From: Bacteroidales bacterium UBA1256
GTDB lineage: Bacteria; Bacteroidota; Bacteroidia; Bacteroidales; Paludibacteraceae
Direction: 5' to 3'
Assembly (NCBI GenBank): GCA_002308195.1
Contig: DBVU01000003.1
Location: forward strand, 1-5,541
DNA: 5,541 nt
In this document: positions 1 to 5,541 of the stretch, in pieces
How the letters are laid out: every line of letters begins with the position of its first letter
How positions within the stretch are numbered: the stretch's first letter is position 1
Made by a program: the position numbers and the translations under genes
The notes under the pieces: model-generated
Seen by the model: only the letters and a program-made list of their open reading frames with translations
Told to the model about the DNA's origin: nothing
Database searches by the model: none

Positions 1-2210
1 GGCTTCGACTGCTCCACAGGACCGAGGAACATCTCATACAGACGCAGCGTGTCGGCACCAAACTTAGCAATCACATCGTCAGGGTTGACAACATTGAACA
101 TCGATTTGGACATCTTCTCTACTGCCCAACCGCAGATATATTGTTTCTCGCACGGCGCACCGATGTATGGATTATCTTCGTCCATCGTTCCATCTGCATA
201 GACGAACTGTGCGTTCTTAAATTCAGGCATCCAATTGCGGAATGCCGTGATATCCAATATATCGTTGTTCACAATATTGACGTTGACGTGTATTGGTTGC
301 ACCTTGTCCTTGTATTGCGGCGACTCTATCAGATTGGCACTAACATACAGATTACCGGTTGCTCCTTCGCCTATGTAGCGATAGACAAAGTTGGAACGAC
401 CCTGAATCATACCCTGGTTAATCAGTTTCTTGAACGGTTCGTCCTCGCAAACATAACCAAGATCGTAGAGGAACTTGTTCCAGAAACGTGAGTAGATGAG
501 GTGACCGGTAGCATGTTCACTGCCGCCCAGATACAGATCTACTTGGCGCCAATACTTGTTTACCTTTTTATCAACTAATGCCTTGTCATTGTGCGGATCC
601 ATGTAGCGGAGATAATATGCCGAAGATCCGGCAAAACCAGGCATTGTACATAGTTCCAAAGGATACCCTTCGTAGGTCCAATTCTCGGCATTTCCTAGAG
701 GAGGACGTCCATCTGCCGTTGGCTTGAAGTCTTTGACTTCAGGCAATTCGAGCGGTAACTTGTCTTCCGGCAAGGTATAAGGCATGCCATCCTTGTAATA
801 GATAGGGAATGGTTCGCCCCAATAGCGTTGGCGCGAGAAAATAGCATCGCGCAAACGATAATTGACCTTAACGCGTCCGATACCTGTGTTGGTGATATAT
901 TCCTTCATTGCCTGGATAGCCTCTTTCACTTCCATGCCATTGAGGAAACCGGAGTTGATCATCTTGCCCTCTTTTGCATCGAACGATTCTTCGCTAACAT
1001 CTGCTCCTTCAATCAATGGGATGATAGGCAAGTTGAAATGCTTAGCAAAAGCATAGTCGCGACTATCGTGTGCGGGAACAGCCATGATGGCTCCTGTGCC
1101 ATAACCGGCTAAAACATAGTCGGAAATATAGATAGGTATTTCGCCTTGCGTCAACGGATTGATGGCATACGAACCAGTGAAGACACCGGTAACACGTCTG
1201 TCAGCTATACGCTCACGTTCCGTTCGGTTCTTACAGCGTGCCAAATAAGCATCTACTTCCTCTCGGTGCTCGGGCGTAACCACGCGCTCTACGTATTCGC
1301 TCTCAGGCGCCAGTACCATAAACGTAACACCGAAAACAGTGTCGGCGCGTGTGGTGAAGATAGTAAATGGTGTGTCTTGCCCTTTGACAGCGAATTGCAT
1401 CTCCGCTCCTTCGCTGCGGCCAATCCAGTTACGTTGTGTCTCCTTGAGACTATCGGTCCAATCGATGCGATCCAATCCCTCCAACAGACGCCCTGCGTAG
1501 GCGCTCACGCGCAAGCACCACTGGCGCATCACGCGCTGCTCTACCGGATAACCGCCACGAACAGACAAACCTTCGGATACTTCATCGTTGGCCAAAACTG
1601 TGCCTAATTTTGGACACCAGTTAACCTTAGTATCCGCCAGGTAAGCGATGCGGTAGTTCATCAGCCGTTCTTGCTGCTCCTTCTCGCTCAGCGTTTTCCA
1701 TTTAGGATCGGTAGCTTCCCATTCGGCAATCAGTTTGGAGATAGGTTGCGCTTTTTGAGTCTTTGGATCGAAATAGGAATTGAACATCTGGACAAAAGCC
1801 CATTGAGTCCAATGGTAATATTTCGGATCACAAGTGCGAATCTCACGACTCCAATCGTAGCAGAAACCAATCTTCTTGAGTTGGGAAATATAGCGATCGA
1901 TATTTTCGAAAGTCGTTTTCTCCGGGTGTTGACCTGTCTGAATAGCGTATTGCTCGGCAGGCAGACCATAGCTATCGAAGCCCATCGGATGCAACACATT
2001 GAATCCTTTCAGGCGTTTGTAACGACTGTAGATATCAGACGCAATATAACCTAACGGGTGTCCCACATGTAAACCAGCTCCCGAAGGGTAGGGAAACATA
2101 TCCAACACATAGAAGTGTGGTTTGTTGCTCTCGTTCGGGACTTTGTATGCTTGGGCTTCATCCCAGGCTTTCTGCCACTTTTGCTCTATTTCACTAAAGT
2201 TATATTCCAT
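1..2210 (-). CDS. leuS: Leucyl-tRNA synthetase, N-terminal 736 residues (3' end beyond window)
   Basis: Cytoplasmic class I aminoacyl-tRNA synthetase that attaches leucine to tRNA-Leu using ATP. I translated it by hand from the ATG at 2210; the frame stays open to base 1, giving 736 codons plus 2 nt. The product begins [16 protein letters not shown]. The HIGH signature is HVGH at residues 48-51 within [15 protein letters not shown]. The CP1 editing domain shows the threonine-rich TTRADT at 286-291 and AVPAHDSRD, with D382 and D385 matching the conserved editing aspartates. [16 protein letters not shown] and [19 protein letters not shown] mark the second half of the catalytic fold. KMSKS lies at 699-703 (bases 102-116). 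The family is about 940 residues in Bacteroides, so roughly 200 residues, including the anticodon-binding domain, lie to the left. The start shares one base with the tkt stop (TAATG), suggesting coupled translation. No frameshift or missing catalytic motif was seen. Identity is certain; only the end is unseen. Confidence 0.98.
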   Translation of the reverse strand, partial: MEYNFSEIEQKWQKAWDEAQAYKVPNESNKPHFYVLDMFPYPSGAGLHVGHPLGYIASDIYSRYKRLKGFNVLHPMGFDSYGLPAEQYAIQTGQHPEKTTFENIDRYISQLKKIGFCYDWSREIRTCDPKYYHWTQWAFVQMFNSYFDPKTQKAQPISKLIAEWEATDPKWKTLSEKEQQERLMNYRIAYLADTKVNWCPKLGTVLANDEVSEGLSVRGGYPVEQRVMRQWCLRVSAYAGRLLEGLDRIDWTDSLKETQRNWIGRSEGAEMQFAVKGQDTPFTIFTTRADTVFGVTFMVLAPESEYVERVVTPEHREEVDAYLARCKNRTERERIADRRVTGVFTGSYAINPLTQGEIPIYISDYVLAGYGTGAIMAVPAHDSRDYAFAKHFNLPIIPLIEGADVSEESFDAKEGKMINSGFLNGMEVKEAIQAMKEYITNTGIGRVKVNYRLRDAIFSRQRYWGEPFPIYYKDGMPYTLPEDKLPLELPEVKDFKPTADGRPPLGNAENWTYEGYPLELCTMPGFAGSSAYYLRYMDPHNDKALVDKKVNKYWRQVDLYLGGSEHATGHLIYSRFWNKFLYDLGYVCEDEPFKKLINQGMIQGRSNFVYRYIGEGATGNLYVSANLIESPQYKDKVQPIHVNVNIVNNDILDITAFRNWMPEFKNAQFVYADGTMDEDNPYIGAPCEKQYICGWAVEKMSKSMFNVVNPDDVIAKFGADTLRLYEMFLGPVEQSK

Positions 2211-2225
2211 TATAAGAGTTTTTTT
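2208..2225 (-). promoter_or_regulatory. Translation start region of leuS: A7 run and TAATG stop-start overlap
   Basis: An A7 run (2225-2219) inside the last lysine codons of tkt lies 8 nt before the leuS ATG (2210-2208). The tkt stop TAA shares its last A with the leuS ATG. Ribosomes ending tkt could restart directly on leuS. There is no Shine-Dalgarno sequence. Confidence 0.5.
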
Positions 2226-4219
2226 ACTTGCTCGTAAACATTCTGTGCAGTGAAACCAAGTTTCTCATCCAGCACTTTGTATGGTGCGGAGAATCCGAAG
2301 GAGTTGAGTCCCCAAACAGCACCATTCTCACCAACGAGTCCTTCAAGCGTGCAAGGCAGGCCGGCAGTCATACCGAAGCGCTTGATGCCCTTTGGCAATA
2401 CTTCGTTTTGATATTTCTTATCTTGCTCGCGGAACAATCCCTCGCTAGGAACACTGACGATTTGTAGGCGAATACCTTCTGCGCGGAGCAACTCTGCTCC
2501 GGCCAGCAGTGTGGAAACTTCTGAACCGGAAGCCAGGAGAACAATCTGAGGATTCTCGTCTTTGCTGACGATATATGCACCTTTGCGGAATCCATTGAGA
2601 TTGACATTAGGCACAGGAGCGATATCCTGGCGGCTAAGAATGAGTGCCGTAGGAGTCGCGGTGTTCTCCATTGCCAAACGCCAAGCGAGTGTGGTCTCTT
2701 CTGCATCAGCAGGACGCAAAACCAACATAGATGGTGCACCATGATGGTTGTGCAGTTTTTCCATGAGACGGATTTGCGCTTCTTGCTCTACCGGCTCGTG
2801 TGTCGGGCCATCTTCTCCCACGCGGAAAGCATCGTGGCTCCAGATGAACTTAACCGGCAGTTCCATCAAAGCGGCCATACGAACAGCAGGCTTCATGTAA
2901 TCGCTGAAGACGAAGAACGTACCGCAAGCAGGAATGATTCCGCCGTGCAGCGCCATACCAATCATGACACATGCCATAGTGAGTTCGGAAACACCCGCTT
3001 GGAGGAACTGACCTGTGAAATCGCCTTTCTGCAAAGCGTGTGTTTTCTTGAGGAAACCATCGGTCTTGTCGGAGTTGCTCAGGTCGGCAGAGCTGACAAT
3101 CATATTGCCTACATTCTCGGCCAGATGGCTCAGAACCGTTGCCGAAGCGTTACGGGTAGCTGCTCCTGGTTTTTGCTCGATGAGACTCCAGTCGATACAA
3201 GGTGTTTCGCCCGACATAAATGTCTCGTATTCGTTAGCAGCCAATGGGTTGGCTTTTTTCCACTCGTGGTAAGCGGCATAGCGCTGATTAGCTATCTCGC
3301 GCAACTGAATAGCGCGGTCTTCGTACAATTTCTGAACCTCAGGGAAGATCTGGAATGGGTTTTGCGGATCACCGCCCAGATTCTCGATTGTTTTTTCGAA
3401 CGAAGCTCCGGCCTTGCTGAGCGGAGCACCGTGGGTGGAGCATTTGCCTTCCCAGTTTTGTCCTTCGGCCGTTACGCAGCCTTTGCCCATTGTGGTGTGG
3501 CCGATGATGATAGAAGGACGCTCTTTCTCAGCTTTCGCCTTGATGATAGCTTCGCGGATGGCATCCGGATCATTGCCGGGAATCTCCTGAACGAACCAAT
3601 TCCATGCTTTGTATTTGGCAGCCACATCTTCGCTAGTTACTTCGCCGCAACCGGTAGAAAGTTGGATAGAATTGCTATCGTAGAACATCACGAGGTTGTT
3701 CAATCCCAGGTGGCCGGCCAAACGTCCGGAGCCTTGAGAAATCTCCTCCTGTACACCACCATCGGAAATGAAAGCGTAGATAGTAGGATTGTGAATCTCT
3801 CCGTAACGGGCATTGAACCATTTAGCGGCGATAGCCGCACCTACTGCGAAAGTATGGCCTTGTCCGAGCGGTCCACTGGTATTCTCAATCATTCGCTCGA
3901 TTTCGCGCTCCGGGTGTCCGGGAGTAACTGAACCCCACTGACGCAAGTTCTGCAAATCTTCCAGTGTGAATTTGCCTGCGAGACAGAGTTGGCCGTACAA
4001 CATCGGAGCCATGTGACCTGGGTCGAGGAAGAAACGATCACGTGCTTCCCAACCCGGATTCTCGGGATCATACTCAAGGAACTCGGAAAAGAGTACGTTG
4101 ATAAAATCTGCGCCACCCATTGCTCCGCCAGGGTGACCACTCTTAGCTTTTTCTACTGCCGCTGCTGCCAGAATACGGATGTTGTCTGCTGCGCGATTTA
4201 AAAGTTGTGTTCTGTTCAT
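2210..4219 (-). CDS. tkt: Transketolase, complete (669 aa)
   Basis: Thiamine-diphosphate enzyme of the non-oxidative pentose phosphate pathway. It transfers two-carbon ketol units between sugar phosphates such as xylulose-5-P, ribose-5-P and erythrose-4-P in the cytoplasm. At 669 aa it has normal full length, with an N-terminal ThDP domain (about 1-335), pyrimidine-binding domain (about 355-530) and C-terminal domain (about 545-665). Visible active-site residues, matched to E. coli TktA from memory: H29 in [11 protein letters not shown]69 in [16 protein letters not shown] 116-121, D153 and N183 of the cofactor/metal motif, H263 in STHGAPL, R356, S383, catalytic E412 in GVSELTM, H462, D470 and H474 in GEDGPTHEP, and R530 in LSRQ. 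The usual GDG of the ThDP motif reads SDG (152-154), which I believe is normal in Bacteroidota transketolases. The ATG at 4219 follows a 31-nt gap after the DUF6048-like gene; the stop overlaps leuS by one base. Nothing suggests damage. Confidence 0.98.
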   Translation of the reverse strand: MNRTQLLNRAADNIRILAAAAVEKAKSGHPGGAMGGADFINVLFSEFLEYDPENPGWEARDRFFLDPGHMAPMLYGQLCLAGKFTLEDLQNLRQWGSVTPGHPEREIERMIENTSGPLGQGHTFAVGAAIAAKWFNARYGEIHNPTIYAFISDGGVQEEISQGSGRLAGHLGLNNLVMFYDSNSIQLSTGCGEVTSEDVAAKYKAWNWFVQEIPGNDPDAIREAIIKAKAEKERPSIIIGHTTMGKGCVTAEGQNWEGKCSTHGAPLSKAGASFEKTIENLGGDPQNPFQIFPEVQKLYEDRAIQLREIANQRYAAYHEWKKANPLAANEYETFMSGETPCIDWSLIEQKPGAATRNASATVLSHLAENVGNMIVSSADLSNSDKTDGFLKKTHALQKGDFTGQFLQAGVSELTMACVMIGMALHGGIIPACGTFFVFSDYMKPAVRMAALMELPVKFIWSHDAFRVGEDGPTHEPVEQEAQIRLMEKLHNHHGAPSMLVLRPADAEETTLAWRLAMENTATPTALILSRQDIAPVPNVNLNGFRKGAYIVSKDENPQIVLLASGSEVSTLLAGAELLRAEGIRLQIVSVPSEGLFREQDKKYQNEVLPKGIKRFGMTAGLPCTLEGLVGENGAVWGLNSFGFSAPYKVLDEKLGFTAQNVYEQVKKLL

Positions 4220-4233
4220 AATATGATTTTTTT
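4217..4233 (-). promoter_or_regulatory. Translation start region of tkt with A7 run, no Shine-Dalgarno
   Basis: On the minus strand an A7 run (4233-4227) lies 7 nt before the ATG (4219-4217). No GGAG-like site is present. Bacteroidota ribosomes are known to make little use of Shine-Dalgarno pairing and to favour A-rich leaders, so this run is a plausible initiation aid. Confidence 0.5.
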
Positions 4234-4252
4234 CTATTGTTTGCTATTGTTT
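4234..4252. repeat. Two tandem copies of CTATTGTTT
   Basis: CTATTGTTT occurs at 4234-4242 and 4244-4252, a 10-nt period. The repeat fills most of the 31-nt gap between the DUF6048-like gene and tkt; the second copy reaches two bases of the stop codon. It may be a small local duplication that set the spacing to tkt. No binding factor is known to me. Confidence 0.55.
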
Positions 4253-4925
4253 AGAAATGATATCCAATGTGGTAGCTAATATTCCAGGCGATGATATCGC
4301 GATTGCCGTAACCGGGAATATAAATAGGCCGCATTTCTTCTGCCGTGATTCCGTCTTTGCGCGTGAAGAGACACCGAAACCGTGCCATCCAACCCATATA
4401 GAGTCCCGCCACCAGATTGACCTGACATCCACCGACAATCTCGCCCCAACAATCTGCGGCTATTTGGTTCTGTTGGCTCATGACCGAAGAAGTACCAGGC
4501 ATAACCGTTGTACCCACTACGCGCTGATCGTAGGCTTGTACAGCAGTGCCGAGACGCAAACCAATCAGCATGGCGTGAGGTGATTCAGGATGTTTCTTCA
4601 GTGGGTTGATATCGCATCCTACGCGAAAGAAACCTCCTTGCCCGTTATAGGCGAGTGAATCGCCCTGTGCTCTTGTTCCTCCGGCATATCCGGCTTCGAA
4701 AGTGGGATACCACTTATTCTTCAGCCGCCAGTTCATGGCGATTTCGTAATGTTGTATCTTGCCTTTGCTTTTGCCCAATTCGAGCGCCGTAGATCCCAAG
4801 TCAAGCTTAATCGTCATACCCTGATAGATAGACGGTTTCGCTGTTTTAGCGGAATCAGTCTGCGCCCATATTGCTACACTGAGGAATAAGAGAGCTACAA
4901 GCCATATAGTTCGTTGTCCGCTCAC
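4251..4925 (-). CDS. DUF6048-like secreted, probable outer-membrane beta-barrel protein (224 aa)
   Basis: Function unknown. The pattern matches what I remember of DUF6048, a Bacteroidota-restricted family: YQGMTIKLDLG near 34-44, YEIAMNWRLKNKWYPTFEAGY at 60-80 (conserved YE, N and P-T-E-GY positions), FFRVGCDIN at 99-107, GLRLG at 122-126, YMGWMARFR at 176-184 and IPGYG at 203-207. A signal peptide is clear: R5, hydrophobic 7-20, likely cleavage after A21 (AIWA|QTD). Alternating polar/hydrophobic strands and a C-terminal phenylalanine (GYHF) fit an outer-membrane barrel. Four cysteines (C104, C159, C167, C185) would face an oxidising compartment. The start is GTG, overlapping the upstream stop as GTGA; the next in-frame ATG (M37) would remove the signal peptide, so GTG is preferred. 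In Bacteroides I recall DUF6048 genes beside a DUF6452 gene rather than tkt, so this neighbourhood may be uncommon. Family call by eye only. Confidence 0.85.
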   Translation of the reverse strand: MSGQRTIWLVALLFLSVAIWAQTDSAKTAKPSIYQGMTIKLDLGSTALELGKSKGKIQHYEIAMNWRLKNKWYPTFEAGYAGGTRAQGDSLAYNGQGGFFRVGCDINPLKKHPESPHAMLIGLRLGTAVQAYDQRVVGTTVMPGTSSVMSQQNQIAADCWGEIVGGCQVNLVAGLYMGWMARFRCLFTRKDGITAEEMRPIYIPGYGNRDIIAWNISYHIGYHF

Positions 4926-5443
4926 TCCATCAGTTTTTTAGCTTCCTCCTTGAGCTCTGCCAACGCTTTGTCGGTTGGCGTAGTGCCGTTGGATGCATAT
5001 GCCGTCAGCAGAATCTTGGCATAAGTCATTGCGTCTGCTTTAGGCGGCAGTTGTGCAACGATACCCACTACGAAAGCAGCCATTTGATCGCGTGCATTGA
5101 TAACCAAAGTCCACACTTCTTCGCTAACATAAACCTGCTGACTCATGTTGTGCTCAAACTCCTGGCGGATGGTTTGAAGCAAATATTGTTGAAGTTGGGG
5201 AACAGTCATGTTGGTCAGGTCAACGCCCATGAGCATGTGCTCGGGCGTAGTGCGTTCGAGCAAAAGCGTGAGGCGTTCATACGCGCGTAGGCGTATAGGC
5301 GAAATGGTCTTCTGGGACTCGCGTTTCAGTTCCCACTGACGCTTTTTCTCTTCGTTACGATACATGGAATGTTGTATCATCCAAAAACCGAAAATGATGA
5401 TGGCCACAACGGCTATGATCAGGAGTATCCATTCTGTTGTCAT
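4922..5443 (-). CDS. Small single-pass membrane protein, DUF7935-like (173 aa)
   Basis: Function unknown. From the ATG at 5443 the product has one N-terminal transmembrane helix (about residues 5-23, WILLIIAVVAIIIFGFWMI). A charged stretch (RNEEKKRQWELKR, 29-41) follows and should hold the rest of the chain in the cytoplasm. The body is helical, with SPIRLRAYERLTLLLERTTPE at 48-68, a segment I associate with a conserved Bacteroidota family (DUF7935, from memory), then acidic and amphipathic helices and a lysine-rich end (KEEAKKLME). An in-frame GTG at 5452 would add three residues (MNI), but ATG is the commoner start and still lies just after the predicted promoter, so I chose it. It is the first gene of the unit; its stop overlaps the next start by 4 nt. 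With no catalytic motif visible, a scaffold or assembly role is possible but unsupported. The protein is real; the family name is less sure. Confidence 0.85.
   Translation of the reverse strand: MTTEWILLIIAVVAIIIFGFWMIQHSMYRNEEKKRQWELKRESQKTISPIRLRAYERLTLLLERTTPEHMLMGVDLTNMTVPQLQQYLLQTIRQEFEHNMSQQVYVSEEVWTLVINARDQMAAFVVGIVAQLPPKADAMTYAKILLTAYASNGTTPTDKALAELKEEAKKLME
4923..4939 (-). promoter_or_regulatory. Translation start region of the DUF6048-like gene: A6 run and GTGA overlap
   Basis: An A6 run (4939-4934) lies 8 nt before the GTG (4925-4923), which overlaps the upstream TGA. A GGAG motif directly abuts the start and is too close to serve as an ordinary Shine-Dalgarno site. The overlap suggests coupled translation and supports the GTG start. 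Confidence 0.45.
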
Positions 5444-5454
5444 AATATTCACAC

Positions 5455-5472
5455 AAATTTGCGTGCAAATTT
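5455..5472. repeat. Perfect inverted repeat over the -7 element and predicted start site
   Basis: AAATTTGC (5455-5462), a 2-nt spacer, then GCAAATTT (5465-5472). Both arms match perfectly. The right arm covers most of the -7 promoter element and the left arm covers the predicted transcription start, so the site could be an operator. Part of the symmetry follows simply from the AT-rich promoter consensus. It is unlikely to act as an RNA hairpin because much of it lies upstream of the predicted start. Confidence 0.5.
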
Positions 5473-5497
5473 ACTACTTTTTTTTGATATGTGCAAA
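5466..5497 (-). promoter_or_regulatory. Bacteroidota-type promoter for the four-gene unit
   Basis: On the minus strand TTTG (5497-5494) is followed after 20 nt by TAAATTTG (5473-5466). This fits the known Bacteroides consensus of a -33 TTTG and a -7 TAnnTTTG read by the major sigma factor. Transcription would start near 5459-5462, leaving a leader of about 15-20 nt before the ATG at 5443. No equally good promoter was noticed before the other three genes, so this is the best candidate to drive them all. The start site is inferred from spacing. Confidence 0.8.
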
Positions 5498-5504
5498 TTT
5501 TGCA
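5492..5504. repeat. Second short palindrome over the -33 element
   Basis: TGCAAA, one T, then TTTGCA: a perfect 6-bp inverted repeat that contains the -33 TTTG. It shares the 10-mer GTGCAAATTT with the downstream palindrome (copies at 5463-5472 and 5491-5500, 28 bp apart). The paired arrangement could bind a regulator at two sites, but the promoter elements themselves account for part of the likeness. Confidence 0.4.
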
Positions 5505-5541
5505 GAAAGATAATTTTCAAAATCACGCGATAATATACTTT
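5498..5541. other. Upstream AT-rich flank, no gene recognised
   Basis: These 44 bases lie upstream of the promoter. No open frame, RNA gene or terminator hairpin is visible. The only structure is the right end of the -33 palindrome. The gene to the right, and whether it is divergent, cannot be seen. Confidence 0.6.

Noticed and set aside
152..182. Possible frameshift or disruption in leuS near the KMSKS motif
   Set aside because: Manual translation stays in frame through KMSKS and on to the window edge; the odd stretch is an in-frame loop.
141..2054. Plus-strand open frames at 141-491, 828-1112, 1146-1607 and 1671-2054
   Set aside because: All lie opposite leuS in exact codon register and show no family resemblance; they are shadows.
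2368..2742. Minus-strand frame of 124 codons inside tkt
   Set aside because: It lies in another frame of a clearly coding region and its product is cysteine- and arginine-rich without a recognisable pattern.
2741..3931. Long plus-strand open frame (396 codons) opposite tkt
   Set aside because: It is the in-register reverse complement of a complete, well-conserved transketolase, has no recognisable protein features or promoter, and is explained by codon avoidance in tkt.
4257..4583. Plus-strand frame opposite the DUF6048-like gene
   Set aside because: The minus-strand protein has a signal peptide, family motifs and operon placement, whereas this frame has none of these.
5444..5452. GTG at 5452 as start of the first gene
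   Set aside because: The in-frame ATG three codons later precedes the whole membrane helix and is a commoner start. GTG cannot be fully excluded.
5483..5518. Possible divergent plus-strand promoter (TTTG, then TAATTTTC)
   Set aside because: The spacing is 24 nt and the -7 box has C in place of G. It is too weak to call, and no downstream gene is visible.

Overview
The window looks like a piece of a Bacteroidales (phylum Bacteroidota) chromosome. The evidence is the close fit of the transketolase and leucyl-tRNA synthetase to the sequence style of that order, a DUF6048-like outer-membrane protein found only in Bacteroidota as far as I know, a textbook Bacteroidota promoter (TTTG, 20 nt, TAAATTTG), and the absence of Shine-Dalgarno sites. 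The species cannot be named from this. No phage, insertion sequence, CRISPR array, RNA gene or defence locus is visible.

All four genes lie on the minus strand and read from right to left as one tight unit. A promoter sits at about 5466-5497. Then come a small single-pass membrane protein (4922-5443, DUF7935-like), a small secreted beta-barrel-like protein (4251-4925, DUF6048-like), a complete transketolase (2210-4219) and a leucyl-tRNA synthetase (start at 2210, running off the left edge at base 1). The first two genes overlap by 4 nt (GTGA), the next gap is 31 nt, and the transketolase stop and leuS start share one base (TAATG). No internal terminator or second promoter was recognised, so cotranscription from the right-hand promoter is likely but inferred.

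The two large genes are housekeeping: transketolase moves two-carbon units in the non-oxidative pentose phosphate pathway, and LeuS charges tRNA-Leu. The two small genes have no known function; one should sit in the inner membrane and the other in the outer membrane. No direct functional link between the small and large genes can be shown from the sequence.

The points most worth a second look are the promoter region, where two palindromes coincide with the -33 and -7 elements; an A6-A7 run placed 7-8 nt before all three internal start codons; and the operon pairing of envelope proteins of unknown function with tkt and leuS. I found no convincing new biological system. Most long plus-strand open frames are in-register shadows of tkt and leuS.
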